From contig CAIYPF010000043.1 of the NCBI GenBank assembly GCA_903928015.1, positions 1 to 64,000 on the forward strand: a stretch of 64,000 nucleotides of DNA, read 5' to 3'. Each line of letters begins with the position of its first letter. The first letter of the stretch is position 1. The notes under the pieces were generated by a model. It did no database searches. It saw only the letters and a program-made list of their open reading frames with translations, and was not told where the DNA came from. This document shows positions 16,422 to 25,747 of this stretch, piece after piece. The position numbers and the translations under genes are program-made. The stretch comes from an uncultured Gammaproteobacteria bacterium. Its GTDB lineage: Bacteria; Pseudomonadota; Gammaproteobacteria; Pseudomonadales; UBA5518.

Positions 16422-18367
16422 ACACCACAACCCGCACATTCATGTATCGCAGCCGGCAGCATCTCGCCGCGCTGGGGATCGTTCTTGCCGCCGCCTGCCA
16501 CACGGGCAACGCCCTGGCCGAGGCAGGCAAGCTGGTCCTCAACATGCGCGACGCCGATATCCGCTCCATGGTCCAGTGGGTCGCGGACGTCACCGGCAAG
16601 AACCTGATCGTCCACAAGGACGTCCAGGGCAAGGTCACGGTGCTGTCTGCGGAGCCGGTAACTCCGGAGCAGGCCTACCAGGTGTTCCTGTCTGCTCTTG
16701 AGGTCAATGGTTTCGCGGCCGTGGAATCCGGGGGGGCGATCAAGATCGTTCCCCAGGCGATGGCCAACTCGAGCAGCCCGCAGGTCTCTCACGGTGTAGG
16801 CGGTGAAACCGTCATTACGGTGATCCGCGCCAAGAACGTACCCGCGAGCCAGCTCGCAACGAACCTCCGGCCACTGGTCCCGCAGGCAGGCATGCTGACG
16901 GCCTATCCCGAGACCAACAGCCTGATCGTCGCATCCAGCGCAACCAATGTTCAGCGCATCAACGAGCTGGTGAAAATTCTCGATCAGGCAGGCAACCTGC
17001 AGTTCGAGACGATCCGCCTCCAGCACGCGAATGCCCAGGACGTGCAGAAGAACCTGGAACAACTCATACCCGCCATTCAGGGCAGCGAGGGTTACAAGTT
17101 CGTCAATCTGGCCGTCGATACACGGACCAACACCATTCTCATGGGCGGCGACCCGGCCAACCGGGGCCAAGTCAGGAACATCATCGCGAGTCTCGATCAG
17201 GAAGTGGCCGGAGGGAACACCGACGTCATTTACCTGAAGTACGTGCAAGCAGACGAGATGCTTGCAATCCTGAAAGGCGTTGCCGAAGCGCTGCAGGGCG
17301 ACGCAGGTCCGGCCGCAGGCGGTCAGCAGGGCGGAAGCGGAGGTGGCTCGAAGGTGAGCATCGAGGCGAGCAAGAGCACCAATGCACTCATCGTCAACGC
17401 GCCCCCCGCCATCGTCGCCAAGATGCGCTCCATCGTGGAGCAGGTGGATATCCGTCGCGCTCAGGTTCTGGTGGAAGCGCTGGTCGTCGAGGTCACCGAC
17501 GACGACGCGAAAGACCTCGGCATCTCGTGGATCGGCAGCGAACACAAAGGCTTTCCGTCGGAAGGCGGGAACATCGCCGTGAATACCCTGGGTGCAAACC
17601 TGAAGACCGGCGCCGGGCTTGATGCGAAGGGCAATGTCACCCTTGCGCCTGGCGGAGGTCTTACTCTGGGTTACATCGACAACGGCGATCTCAAGGCTGT
17701 GATGCGTGCACTTTCCACCACCACCAAGGCAAACATCCTGTCCACACCGACGATTGTCGCCCTGGACAACGAGGAAGCCGAGCTTCTGGTAGGGCAGAAC
17801 GTTCCATTCAAGACCGGACAGAGCACCAGTCAGGCCTCGTCCGTAGACAACCCGTTCACCACCATCGAGCGGCAGGACATCGGCATAAATCTGGTTATCA
17901 AGCCGCAGATCAACCAAGGGGACTCCATCACCCTTGACCTGAAGCAGAGCGCCGAAGACATAGCGCCGTCGAACACGTTGCAGGCCGAGACCTCCGACAT
18001 CGTCACGAACAAGCGCATGATCAAAACCAAGGCGCTGATCAAGGACATGCAGACGCTCGTCATCGGGGGCTTGCTGCAGGACAAGGAGAGCGAGCAACGC
18101 ACCAAGACCCCGATCCTCGGCGACATTCCGCTGATCGGCGGACTGTTCTCCAGCAAGGGCAAAACCCGGGGGAAGACGAACCTGATGGTGTTCATACGTC
18201 CGACGATCCTGAAGGACGACGCCCAGATCGCGGAACTGACCAAACAGCGTTATGAATTCATGCGCAGCGCGCAGGACACGGCGCTGAAACCCGAGCAGCC
18301 TTTCGCAAAGGAAAGCAGCCCCATCCTGCCGGAATTCGAGACCTTCTCGCCGGCCGGCAGTCGCTGA
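16418..18367 (+). CDS. gspD: Type II secretion secretin GspD, second copy
   Basis: A 649-residue secretin with a standard signal peptide (about residues 1-35). N0 ('LVLNMRDADIRSMVQWVAD'), N1, N2 and N3 domains follow; N3 carries a Gly/Ser-rich insertion near residues 295-310 (AGGQQGGSGGGS). The C-terminal channel domain has 'GLTLGYIDNGDLKAVMRAL', 'NILSTPTIVALDN', 'VPFKTGQSTS' and 'PILGDIPLIGGLF'. It is translationally coupled to gspC, so this copy is the canonical GspC partner. Block by block it is clearly related to the copy at 4739 but not a recent duplicate. The absence of a Gsp pilotin gene nearby fits a GspAB-dependent system. Confidence 0.95.
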   Translation: MNTTTRTFMYRSRQHLAALGIVLAAACHTGNALAEAGKLVLNMRDADIRSMVQWVADVTGKNLIVHKDVQGKVTVLSAEPVTPEQAYQVFLSALEVNGFAAVESGGAIKIVPQAMANSSSPQVSHGVGGETVITVIRAKNVPASQLATNLRPLVPQAGMLTAYPETNSLIVASSATNVQRINELVKILDQAGNLQFETIRLQHANAQDVQKNLEQLIPAIQGSEGYKFVNLAVDTRTNTILMGGDPANRGQVRNIIASLDQEVAGGNTDVIYLKYVQADEMLAILKGVAEALQGDAGPAAGGQQGGSGGGSKVSIEASKSTNALIVNAPPAIVAKMRSIVEQVDIRRAQVLVEALVVEVTDDDAKDLGISWIGSEHKGFPSEGGNIAVNTLGANLKTGAGLDAKGNVTLAPGGGLTLGYIDNGDLKAVMRALSTTTKANILSTPTIVALDNEEAELLVGQNVPFKTGQSTSQASSVDNPFTTIERQDIGINLVIKPQINQGDSITLDLKQSAEDIAPSNTLQAETSDIVTNKRMIKTKALIKDMQTLVIGGLLQDKESEQRTKTPILGDIPLIGGLFSSKGKTRGKTNLMVFIRPTILKDDAQIAELTKQRYEFMRSAQDTALKPEQPFAKESSPILPEFETFSPAGSR

Positions 18368-18376
18368 TCCGCAGTC

Positions 18377-19426
18377 TCAGCGCTGCCAGGGTCCCGGGAA
18401 CTGCAAACGGTCCAGGACCCTCTCGACAGACCGGCTCACTGTGCTCTCCATCAGTGAGCCGAGGCGCTCTCCCAAGCCCTTTCGTTCGGTGTAACTCACC
18501 TCCAGAAGAACCTGCCTGGAATCCGCTGCATCCTGCAGCCATTGGTCACTGGTCCCAATGGCATCGATCAGACCCAGCGAGACGGCACGGCTCCCATACC
18601 AGGTTTCGCCGGTAGCGACAGCATCCAGATCAACGGCCGGCCGCCACTTGCCGACGTGCTCCTTGAACAGGGTATGGGTTTCCTCGAGTTCTTCCGTGAA
18701 CTTGCGCCGCCCCTCCTCCGTGTTGCGACCGAAGATCGTGAGCGTGCGCTTGTACTGGCCCGCAGTGAGCATCTCGTAGTCGATATCGTGCTTGCGCAGC
18801 AGCCGGTTGAGGTTCGGCAACTGTGCGAGAACGCCGATGGAGCCGAGAACCGCGAAGGGCGCTGCAATCAGTTCGGTGGCCATGCAGGCCATCATGTAGC
18901 CACCACTGGCTGCGACCTTGTCGACGCACACCACGAGTTTCAGTCCCCTTGCGCGCAGTCGTTCAAGCTGCGCCGCCGCAAGGCCATAACCATGAACAAG
19001 TCCGCCGGGGCTCTCCAGCCTCAGAAGCACGCTGTCTTGCGTCCCCGCGAGCGTCAGCACCGCGCTAACCTCTTCGCGGAGCGCCTCGACGGCCGCGGCG
19101 CGCAGATCGCCCTCGAAGTCGAGCACGAAAACGCGCGGGAGATCGGGAGTATCTCCGGATGCCTTTGCAGCGCGCGCCTTCTCCTTGCGCTCACGTTTGA
19201 GGAGCTTCCGATAGGCCTTGGGATCGAGGCTCGCGCCCCTCAATGCATCACGCATCGCCTCGTAGCGCTCGTCGAGCCGTCGCACTTCGATCTGCCCGCC
19301 TTCCTGCGGCCGGATACGCTGGCTTGCAACGGCGATGCCCCCGATAACAACCAGCACTGAAGCCACAACAGTGAGCGCTTGCGCGAGAAACATGCCGTAC
19401 TCGGCAAACCATTCGATCACGGACAT
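18377..19426 (-). CDS. sohB: Inner-membrane S49 peptidase SohB
   Basis: A 349-residue serine peptidase of the S49/signal-peptide-peptidase family. An N-terminal membrane helix (about residues 8-32) and a charged linker are followed by the peptidase domain. The nucleophile Ser is in 'KVAASGGYMMA' and the general-base Lys in 'AGQYKRTLTIFG'. The SohB N-terminal domain ('SLDPKAYRKLLKRERKEKARAAK') separates it from SppA. It is convergent with the second gspD, with a gap of 9 bases. Confidence 0.92.
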   Translation of the reverse strand: MSVIEWFAEYGMFLAQALTVVASVLVVIGGIAVASQRIRPQEGGQIEVRRLDERYEAMRDALRGASLDPKAYRKLLKRERKEKARAAKASGDTPDLPRVFVLDFEGDLRAAAVEALREEVSAVLTLAGTQDSVLLRLESPGGLVHGYGLAAAQLERLRARGLKLVVCVDKVAASGGYMMACMATELIAAPFAVLGSIGVLAQLPNLNRLLRKHDIDYEMLTAGQYKRTLTIFGRNTEEGRRKFTEELEETHTLFKEHVGKWRPAVDLDAVATGETWYGSRAVSLGLIDAIGTSDQWLQDAADSRQVLLEVSYTERKGLGERLGSLMESTVSRSVERVLDRLQFPGPWQR

Positions 19427-19462
19427 TCCCCCGGAGGATGAGCAGGACAGCTGCCTGACGAC

Positions 19463-21124
19463 TCAAGCTGCTGCTTTGACGCTCGAGCGCATCGCAAGAA
19501 GACTCTCCTGTCCGAGCTTGAGCATGAGCGGATCAGGATCCTCCGAATGCTCCAGCGCAGTCAGGTAGTACTCGAGACAGATAAGGAGATCAGCCAGGGC
19601 CTCTGCGAAGGCCTCTGCTGCCACCACCACCCGCACGGCTGCGACATCGGACACCATAGCGGATGTCTCGGCCGTGAGGCTTGCGGCAACGGCACGGTCG
19701 AGGATGAGCAAAGCCCCCCTGACACCGGCAAGTTGATCTGCAGCGGGGGAAAGTGCGCCCGGTTCGAAACCGCCGTCGACATAGCCGGTCACGCAGTTCT
19801 TGACCAGATCAACTGCCTCGCGCGCGGTGCGCAGCATGGTGATGCGGGCTTCGTCGAGCAACTGCCGCCCTACCCCTTCGCCGCCGCCACCACGCATCTG
19901 TTCACGCAACACCCTGGCGAGACCCTGTGCGCTCGACAGCCCGGCAAGAGTCGCTTCCACACCCATCAGCGCGTCGGCGATCGACGTGATCTCATCGCGG
20001 CTCAACTCGGTGCCCGAACTTATGATGCGATCGAGTTGTGCCTCGAGCGTGGTGGCTGTACCGGCCAGACCTCCGTCGCGCAACGTTCCTGCAACGCGCC
20101 GCAGAGTGTCGCGAATACCGGATGCGGCAGAAGCTGCCAGAGAACCTGCCGCAGCGGCTTGCTCGAGTTCGCTCTTGACCGCGTGAACATCACCGCGCAG
20201 CGCCCGGGCCATGGAATCCACGGACGCAACCGATGTGCCCATGAGCAATCGCCGCTCCTCGGCGAGTTCCCTGTCGCCGGGTGATACCCGCGCGACACCA
20301 AACGCGGACAGCACGGCCTGCGCCTTGGGAGAATGTCTCGACTTCGACAGGAGCAGGAGGAACGCAATACGCTGTTCCTCATCGAGCCCGGTCGACCGAC
20401 CCGCGTCCCGGAATTGACGGTCCGCACGACTGAGGAGTCGGAGTCGCGATTGCGTGAGCGGAAAATCACCCTGGGCGACGACCTCGAGCAAGGCATCGAG
20501 AAGCCACCAGAAATCAGCCTGCTCGCCGCCGCCCGCGATACGGAGCATCCTGCTGGCTGCACGCTGCACCAGATGGTGATTTACGGAGTCCTGCCGTCCC
20601 TTTATCAGGCCAAGAAGTCCGACTTGATACATATGCCTAAGGCGCCGCACCGTCGCGGGATCAACATCAGCCCGCGAACCACCTGGCGCATGGGCAATCC
20701 CCGGGAATTCGGCTGCTGCGAAATGCCATTCATGCAGCGCCGGCTTGGCCTGCAGCATGCGAATTGCGTTGATTTCGTCGAGCAGAAGTTCGGGCACGGC
20801 GTGGCGTCGACCCGCGAGATAATCGAGGTAACGGGAAAGTACGAAAAAGACGTGCACCGCCGCCTGCGCCGCACGGGAGCCCGGCTCCGGAGGGTTTGCG
20901 AGCAGGTCAAAGAGTTCCCTCGCGAGGCTGGCTGCATCGCCGAGCTCGATCAGCCTCAACACGCCATCCACCTGGGCAAGTATCGAGCGACAGGCTTCGA
21001 GGCCGCGCACGGCATCGGGCTGCATCGCCAGATCGAACTCGCCCTGCGCCTGTTTGATGAGAACGGAGAGCTCCGGACGCACCAGATTCAGGGAACCGGG
21101 ATTCAGGCTCACTCGTGAAGACAC
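19463..21124 (-). CDS. ChpA/PilL N-terminal-like helical protein without kinase domains
   Basis: A 553-residue, almost wholly alpha-helical protein starting at a GTG. The first 250 residues resemble the N-terminal module of the type IV pilus chemosensory kinase ChpA/PilL ('LNLVRPELSVLIKQAQGEF', 'VDGVLRLIELGDAASLARELFDLL'). The C-terminal half has two further helical-bundle, HPt-like repeats ('AVDLVKNCVTGYVDGGFEPGAL'). No CheA dimerisation, ATPase or receiver domain is present, and the gene ends well before that size. At the expected first HPt site a His appears to be replaced by Ala ('SILAQVDG'). It may be a stand-alone scaffold for a pilus or surface-sensing pathway. This is a motif judgement. 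Confidence 0.55.
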   Translation of the reverse strand: MSSRVSLNPGSLNLVRPELSVLIKQAQGEFDLAMQPDAVRGLEACRSILAQVDGVLRLIELGDAASLARELFDLLANPPEPGSRAAQAAVHVFFVLSRYLDYLAGRRHAVPELLLDEINAIRMLQAKPALHEWHFAAAEFPGIAHAPGGSRADVDPATVRRLRHMYQVGLLGLIKGRQDSVNHHLVQRAASRMLRIAGGGEQADFWWLLDALLEVVAQGDFPLTQSRLRLLSRADRQFRDAGRSTGLDEEQRIAFLLLLSKSRHSPKAQAVLSAFGVARVSPGDRELAEERRLLMGTSVASVDSMARALRGDVHAVKSELEQAAAAGSLAASAASGIRDTLRRVAGTLRDGGLAGTATTLEAQLDRIISSGTELSRDEITSIADALMGVEATLAGLSSAQGLARVLREQMRGGGGEGVGRQLLDEARITMLRTAREAVDLVKNCVTGYVDGGFEPGALSPAADQLAGVRGALLILDRAVAASLTAETSAMVSDVAAVRVVVAAEAFAEALADLLICLEYYLTALEHSEDPDPLMLKLGQESLLAMRSSVKAAA

Positions 21125-21186
21125 GTTCTCGCACCCCTTGCGCCGCTAGCGCCGCCGATTTAACGACGCATGCAGCGATCCAAAGC

Positions 21187-21936
21187 TCAAAGTATAACTG
21201 CGCCCTCAGCCCCACAGTCTCCCGCAGGCCAGACGCATTTGCCCCCGCTCGCCTTGGCAATCTGCGCAAGACGCTCGCGGTGCCGGGTCCACTCCTCCGG
21301 GCTCGCTCGCACCACCATGAGAGCGGGTCGATCGGCTAGCAGCGCACGAATCTCGATTTCAGCGCCACCGCCTGCGTGTCCGGCCTCGCCCTGACCATCC
21401 AGCGCAAGCGCGGTCTGGCCGCCCGTCATCAGGAGGTAAACGTCGGCGAGGATCTCGGCATCGAGAAGCGCACCGTGCAGCTCGCGCTGGGAATTGTCGA
21501 CGCCATAACGCCGGCACAGGTCGTCGAGCCGGTTCTTTTGCCCCGGATGCCGGGCGCGTGCCATTGCGAGTGTGTCGACGACACCGCATCGTTCGGTGAT
21601 GCGTCGCGGGCCCTGCCCGAACAGTCCGAGCTCGTAGTCGATGAAGCCGATGTCGAAAGCGGCGTTGTGGATGATCAGCTCGGCACCGGAGACGAAATCG
21701 AGGAACTCCTCCGCAACCTGCGCGAACACCGGCTTGTCCGTCAGGAACTCGTTGCTGATCCCGTGCACCTCGAGCGCTCCGGGATCCACCTCGCGCCGGG
21801 GGTTGATATAGCGATGGAAATGGCGCCCTGTCAGCTTGCGGTCAACAAGTTCGACGCAGCCGATCTCGATGATCCGGTGCCCCTGCGAGACCTCCAGCCC
21901 CGTGGTCTCCGTGTCGAGAATGACCTGCCGGCTCAT
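21187..21936 (-). CDS. dnaQ: DNA polymerase III epsilon subunit (3'-5' exonuclease)
   Basis: A 249-residue proofreading subunit. Exo I 'LDTETTGL', Exo II '[13 protein letters not shown]' and Exo III '[14 protein letters not shown]' are intact. A clamp-binding-like QTALAL motif follows the exonuclease domain, and the C-terminal part could bind the alpha subunit. The ATG at 21936 overlaps the rnhA stop (ATGA), which sets the start; the frame stays open upstream but not meaningfully. Confidence 0.95.
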   Translation of the reverse strand: MSRQVILDTETTGLEVSQGHRIIEIGCVELVDRKLTGRHFHRYINPRREVDPGALEVHGISNEFLTDKPVFAQVAEEFLDFVSGAELIIHNAAFDIGFIDYELGLFGQGPRRITERCGVVDTLAMARARHPGQKNRLDDLCRRYGVDNSQRELHGALLDAEILADVYLLMTGGQTALALDGQGEAGHAGGGAEIEIRALLADRPALMVVRASPEEWTRHRERLAQIAKASGGKCVWPAGDCGAEGAVIL

Positions 21937-22400
21937 GCCCTTCCTCCACGCCCTTCGGCGCGCAGAGCATCGTCGAGGCCGCGATTGGCAAGTGCGTCGG
22001 CGCGCTCGTTGCCCGGGTGCCCCGCATGGCCCTTGACCCAATGCCAACTTACGCGGTGGCGCGAGGCCTCTGCATCGAGCTCACGCCAGAGGTCGGCGTT
22101 TTTCACGGGCTTACGATCGGCGGTTTTCCAGCCATTGAGACGCCACTTGGCCATCCATTCGGTGATACCCCGCCGAACGTACTCCGAATCCGTGAAGAGC
22201 TGCACGACACACGGCTGTCTCAGCGCTTCGAGGCCACGAATGGCTGCCATCAGCTCCATGCGATTGTTGGTTGTCGCCAGTTCTCCTCCGCAGATCTCCC
22301 TCTCCGTGTCGCCGTAGCGGAGCAAGGATCCCCAGCCGCCGGGGCCAGGGTTCCCGCGGCAAGCGCCATCGGTGTAGATCACGACTTCTTTGTGGGTCAT
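21933..22400 (-). CDS. rnhA: Ribonuclease HI
   Basis: A 155-residue enzyme that cleaves the RNA strand of RNA-DNA hybrids. The catalytic carboxylates are all present: Asp in '[13 protein letters not shown]', Glu in '[10 protein letters not shown]', Asp in 'LFTDSEYV' and Asp in 'NERADALAN', with the family's basic protrusion ('[21 protein letters not shown]'). It lies between yafS and dnaQ and is translationally coupled to dnaQ. Confidence 0.96.
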   Translation of the reverse strand: MTHKEVVIYTDGACRGNPGPGGWGSLLRYGDTEREICGGELATTNNRMELMAAIRGLEALRQPCVVQLFTDSEYVRRGITEWMAKWRLNGWKTADRKPVKNADLWRELDAEASRHRVSWHWVKGHAGHPGNERADALANRGLDDALRAEGRGGRA

Positions 22401-22403
22401 GGT

Positions 22404-23168
22404 TCAGTGCAGTGTGCGGTTGCGGGTGCTGGGTGTGGCGATCTGCACCGCGCTGAAGCGCGGGGCGCGCCAGCGCAGGCCCCGCACGGGCGTGAGGACA
22501 CTTTGCTGCTTGCGCGCATGAATCATGTACACAGCGCCACCGGGCAAGGGCCACTTCGCCGCTACCCTGTCCACCGCGCGGAACCTCTGCAGTGTGCCCT
22601 CATGGTCAACCGGTGGTGCAAAAACACGGTACTGCACATCGTGGATGGCGAAGTCGAGCAGTTTCAGCCAGTCGCACACCCGGCGGACACCGAGCAGACG
22701 GCTATTCCATATGGGGTGCCCGAAGCGCCGTCCTGGCAGCGAGCACAGGCCGAAGAGGCTCCAGGGGTTGAAACCCATCACCACCATGTGTCCGTGCGGT
22801 ACTACAACCCGCGCGGCCTCGCGAAGGAGTTGGTGCGGATCGGGGCTGTACTCGAGGGCATGGTGCAGCAAGGCGACATCAATGCTGTCGGCCTCGAAGG
22901 GCAGGCTCTCTGCCGCTGCAACTGCGGCATGATCCAGGCCCCCTGGCTGGCTGGCGATACGGAACTTGTGCCGGACAACGCTCTCGTCGTAGAGGCTGAC
23001 ACGACGACTGATCCCGAGCTGCATGAGGTGGAAGCCGAACAGGCCGGGGAGTTTATCCGCAGCCAGCGAACGCTCGGCCGCAAGCACCTCGCGACCGAAC
23101 CCGGTGTCGAGCCATTCCTCCCGCGCGATGAGCTCTGCCGAATCGGAGTTTTCGGTCACTGGAACCAC
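22404..23168 (-). CDS. yafS: SAM-dependent methyltransferase, YafS-like
   Basis: A 254-residue class I methyltransferase. The N-terminus ('EWLDTGFGREVLAAE') and the motif 'SIDVALLHHALEYSPDPHQLLREAARVVVPHGHMVVMGFNPWSLFG' match the conserved family located between gloB and rnhA in E. coli and Pseudomonas. The glycine-rich motif I is degenerate by eye. The start is GTG 23168, or GTG 23159 three codons later. The substrate is unknown. It ends 3 bases before rnhA and is divergent from gloB. Confidence 0.8.
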   Translation of the reverse strand: MVPVTENSDSAELIAREEWLDTGFGREVLAAERSLAADKLPGLFGFHLMQLGISRRVSLYDESVVRHKFRIASQPGGLDHAAVAAAESLPFEADSIDVALLHHALEYSPDPHQLLREAARVVVPHGHMVVMGFNPWSLFGLCSLPGRRFGHPIWNSRLLGVRRVCDWLKLLDFAIHDVQYRVFAPPVDHEGTLQRFRAVDRVAAKWPLPGGAVYMIHARKQQSVLTPVRGLRWRAPRFSAVQIATPSTRNRTLH

Positions 23169-23259
23169 CGGATAAGAATGTCTGGAATCTGGCCCGGGCT
23201 TGGCTGCCGGGACGGCCGGACTATATCATGGCCGGCCTGGAACCGGCGTCGTGCCACGT

Positions 23260-24045
23260 ATGCTGCAAATCCACCCGGTGCCCGCGTTCAGCGACAACTA
23301 CCTCTGGCTCCTCTTCGACGAGGCAGGAGATGCGTTCGTCGTAGACCCGGGCGATGCCGAACCTGTGCTTGCGTTCCTCGCCGCGCAACGGCTTCGTCTT
23401 GCCGGCATCCTGATCACGCACCACCACCTCGACCATACGGGCGGTGTGGCAGCGCTGCGCGCGCGCCTCGGCAGCATCCCCGTTTTCGGACCTGCCAACT
23501 CGCCGTTCGCGGATATCGACCACCGCCTCAGCCCGGGGGATTCGATCCAGGTCCTCGGACACACCGCAGCCGTACTCGGGGTGCCGGGCCATACCCTGGA
23601 TCACATTGCCTATTTCATACCGTCGCGTGACAACCAGGCACCGATCCTCTTTTGCGGTGACACGCTCTTTGGAGCCGGATGCGGGCGGGTGTTCGAAGGC
23701 GACCCGGCAATGATGCACGCGTCTCTCGCACGGCTGTCTTCGCTCCCGACCGGGACGCGGGTCTGCCCCGCGCACGAGTACACGCTGTCGAATCTCCGCT
23801 TCGCGCTGGCCGTCGAGCCTGAAAACGTGGAACTGAGGGCCAGAGAGGCCCGTGACCGCGCGTTGCGCGCGGAGGGCATTCCCACGGTCCCGTCCCTTCT
23901 GAGCGTCGAAGCCGCCACCAATCCGTTCCTCCGCTGTGCCACCGAATCGGTGCGACAGGCCGCTGCAACCCACGCCGGCAGGGAACTTGGGGGCGACGCC
24001 GATGTCTTTGGAGTGGTCCGCGCCTGGAAAGACGGCTTCCGCTGA
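23260..24045 (+). CDS. gloB: Hydroxyacylglutathione hydrolase (glyoxalase II)
   Basis: A 261-residue metallo-beta-lactamase fold enzyme that hydrolyses S-lactoylglutathione to lactate. The binuclear metal site is visible: 'THHHLDHTGG', 'VPGHTLDHIAY', 'FCGDTLFGAGCGR' and 'PAHEYTLSNLRFA'. The C-terminal substrate-binding helix ends 'FGVVRAWKDGFR'. ATG 23260 is chosen because it begins the conserved 'LQIHPVPAFSDNY'. Its stop overlaps the mltD start by one base. Confidence 0.95.
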   Translation: MLQIHPVPAFSDNYLWLLFDEAGDAFVVDPGDAEPVLAFLAAQRLRLAGILITHHHLDHTGGVAALRARLGSIPVFGPANSPFADIDHRLSPGDSIQVLGHTAAVLGVPGHTLDHIAYFIPSRDNQAPILFCGDTLFGAGCGRVFEGDPAMMHASLARLSSLPTGTRVCPAHEYTLSNLRFALAVEPENVELRAREARDRALRAEGIPTVPSLLSVEAATNPFLRCATESVRQAAATHAGRELGGDADVFGVVRAWKDGFR

Positions 24046-25736
24046 TGAACCCCCTGCGTCTCGTGCCCAGACACGGCACCCTCATGCTGCTCGCCTGCGC
24101 GATCGCGCTCCTCGTGGGCTGCGCCGGGCCAGGCGGGAAGAAATCGCCCTGGTACCTGAGCGAAGATACCGACCTGTACGCGCAATTGCAGTACTGGCCG
24201 AGGGAGGAGCCCGGCGTCGACAGTGGCACACAGTGTGTCCCCGAGTCCCTCCTCGACCCCCGCGCTCTCGCCTACCGGGACGACTCTGCTGCACGGGATG
24301 TCTGGGACCGCGTGCGTGAAGGCTTCGCGATGGACGGCTCGGTAGACGAGCGGCGCGTCGCCCAGCAGGTCGAGCAATTCAACAGCAGCCAGCGGCTGTT
24401 CGACGCGGTGGGCACGAACGCTTCGCCCTATCTCCGCTACGTGGTCGGCGAACTCGATCGCCGGAAGATGCCCCTCGAACTCGCATTGCTGCCGGTCGTC
24501 GAGAGCGCGTACAACCCCGCGGCAACCAGCAGGAGTCAGGCCGCAGGGATGTGGCAGATCATCCCGGATACCGGCAAGCGGATGGGCCTCGAACAAAACC
24601 GCTGGTACGACGGTCGGCGTGATGTGGTCGCCTCTACCGAAGCGGCTCTCGATTACCTCTCGGAACTGCACGAACGCTTCGATGGCGACTGGTATCTGGC
24701 GCTGGCCGCCTACAACACGGGCGAGGGGAACGTCGAGCGGGCGATCGAGCGGAACCGGCGTCTGGGCAAGCCCACCGACTACTGGTCGCTGCCGCTCTCC
24801 CAGCAGGCCTGCGAATATGTACCCAAACTGCTGGCCCTCAGCCGGGTGCTGGAGAACCCCGACGACCATGGCGTGTCGTTTGCGCCGATTCCCGACAAGC
24901 CTGCCGTTGCCGAGGTAGAGGTCGACAGCCATGTCGACCTTCGGAAAGCGGCCGATGAAGCCGGTATCGATGGTGGCGAGCTGCTTCGCCTGAACCCTGC
25001 GCTCAAGCGTGGCATGACCTCCCCAACCGGGAACACCACTTTGCTGGTGCCCGCAGACAGCAAGGACGAATTTCTCGCGGCCCTCGACACACTGCCCGCC
25101 AGCGCCTCGCCTTCCTTGCCCGAGTATCGGGTGAGGCGCGGCGACACATTGAAGGGAATTGCGAGGCTTCACGAAACCAGCACCGAGACGCTGCGGACTC
25201 TGAACGGTATGTCCAGCGACCGCATCGTTGCCGGGGAATATCTCAAACTTCCGGCCGATGCCATCCTTCCCCCCGAGACATTCCCGACCACCGCCTCGGT
25301 GGATCTCGACCGGCGCGGCATCTACCACGTGAAATCCGGCGACAACCTCTGGCGCATTGCCCGACAGCAGCACATGGACCCCGCGGCATTGGCTGCAATG
25401 AACGGTCTCGCAACGGGCGCGGTGCTCAAGCCAGGTCAACTTCTTCACCTTCGAGCACCGGTGATTGCCGCGGCAACGCCAGCAGCAGTCACCAAAGAGA
25501 AAACCAGGACCAAGAGCAGGCCCAGGAAGTCCGCTGCCAAGCCGGGAACACACAAGCTCGCTTACACCGTCCGTCCCGGTGATTCCCTCTACCGCATCGC
25601 CGGCCGCTTCAAGGTGGGTGTCACCCAACTCATGACCTGGAACCGGATAGACCAGCGGCGCCCTCTGATCCACGCAGGTCAGTCACTCGTGGTGTATGTG
25701 GATACCGCGCTCGCGGCCGACAGCAGCGCCATCTGA
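24045..25736 (+). CDS. mltD: Membrane-bound lytic murein transglycosylase D
   Basis: A 563-residue lipoprotein. The signal peptide ends in 'IALLVGCAGPG' (lipobox Cys). The lysozyme-like SLT domain (about residues 110-270) has the catalytic Glu in 'LPVVESAYNPAATSRSQAAGMWQI'. Three clear LysM repeats follow ('YRVRRGDTLKGIA', 'YHVKSGDNLWRIA', 'YTVRPGDSLYRIA'), plus a degenerate LysM-like stretch after the SLT domain. It cleaves peptidoglycan to 1,6-anhydro products in the periplasm. A basic linker (KEKTRTKSRPRKSAAK) precedes the last LysM. Confidence 0.95.
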   Translation: MNPLRLVPRHGTLMLLACAIALLVGCAGPGGKKSPWYLSEDTDLYAQLQYWPREEPGVDSGTQCVPESLLDPRALAYRDDSAARDVWDRVREGFAMDGSVDERRVAQQVEQFNSSQRLFDAVGTNASPYLRYVVGELDRRKMPLELALLPVVESAYNPAATSRSQAAGMWQIIPDTGKRMGLEQNRWYDGRRDVVASTEAALDYLSELHERFDGDWYLALAAYNTGEGNVERAIERNRRLGKPTDYWSLPLSQQACEYVPKLLALSRVLENPDDHGVSFAPIPDKPAVAEVEVDSHVDLRKAADEAGIDGGELLRLNPALKRGMTSPTGNTTLLVPADSKDEFLAALDTLPASASPSLPEYRVRRGDTLKGIARLHETSTETLRTLNGMSSDRIVAGEYLKLPADAILPPETFPTTASVDLDRRGIYHVKSGDNLWRIARQQHMDPAALAAMNGLATGAVLKPGQLLHLRAPVIAAATPAAVTKEKTRTKSRPRKSAAKPGTHKLAYTVRPGDSLYRIAGRFKVGVTQLMTWNRIDQRRPLIHAGQSLVVYVDTALAADSSAI

Positions 25737-25747
25737 GCGATCGCCCC

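Noticed and set aside
16382-18097. Long open frame (571 codons) antisense to the second gspD
   Set aside because: The sense strand encodes an intact secretin with all motifs. The antisense product is Gly/Asp/Val/Arg-rich with no recognisable domain, as expected for a shadow frame in high-GC DNA.
23610-25673. Long open frame (687 codons) antisense to gloB/mltD
   Set aside because: It is fully covered by two convincing genes on the other strand; composition is typical of a GC-driven shadow.
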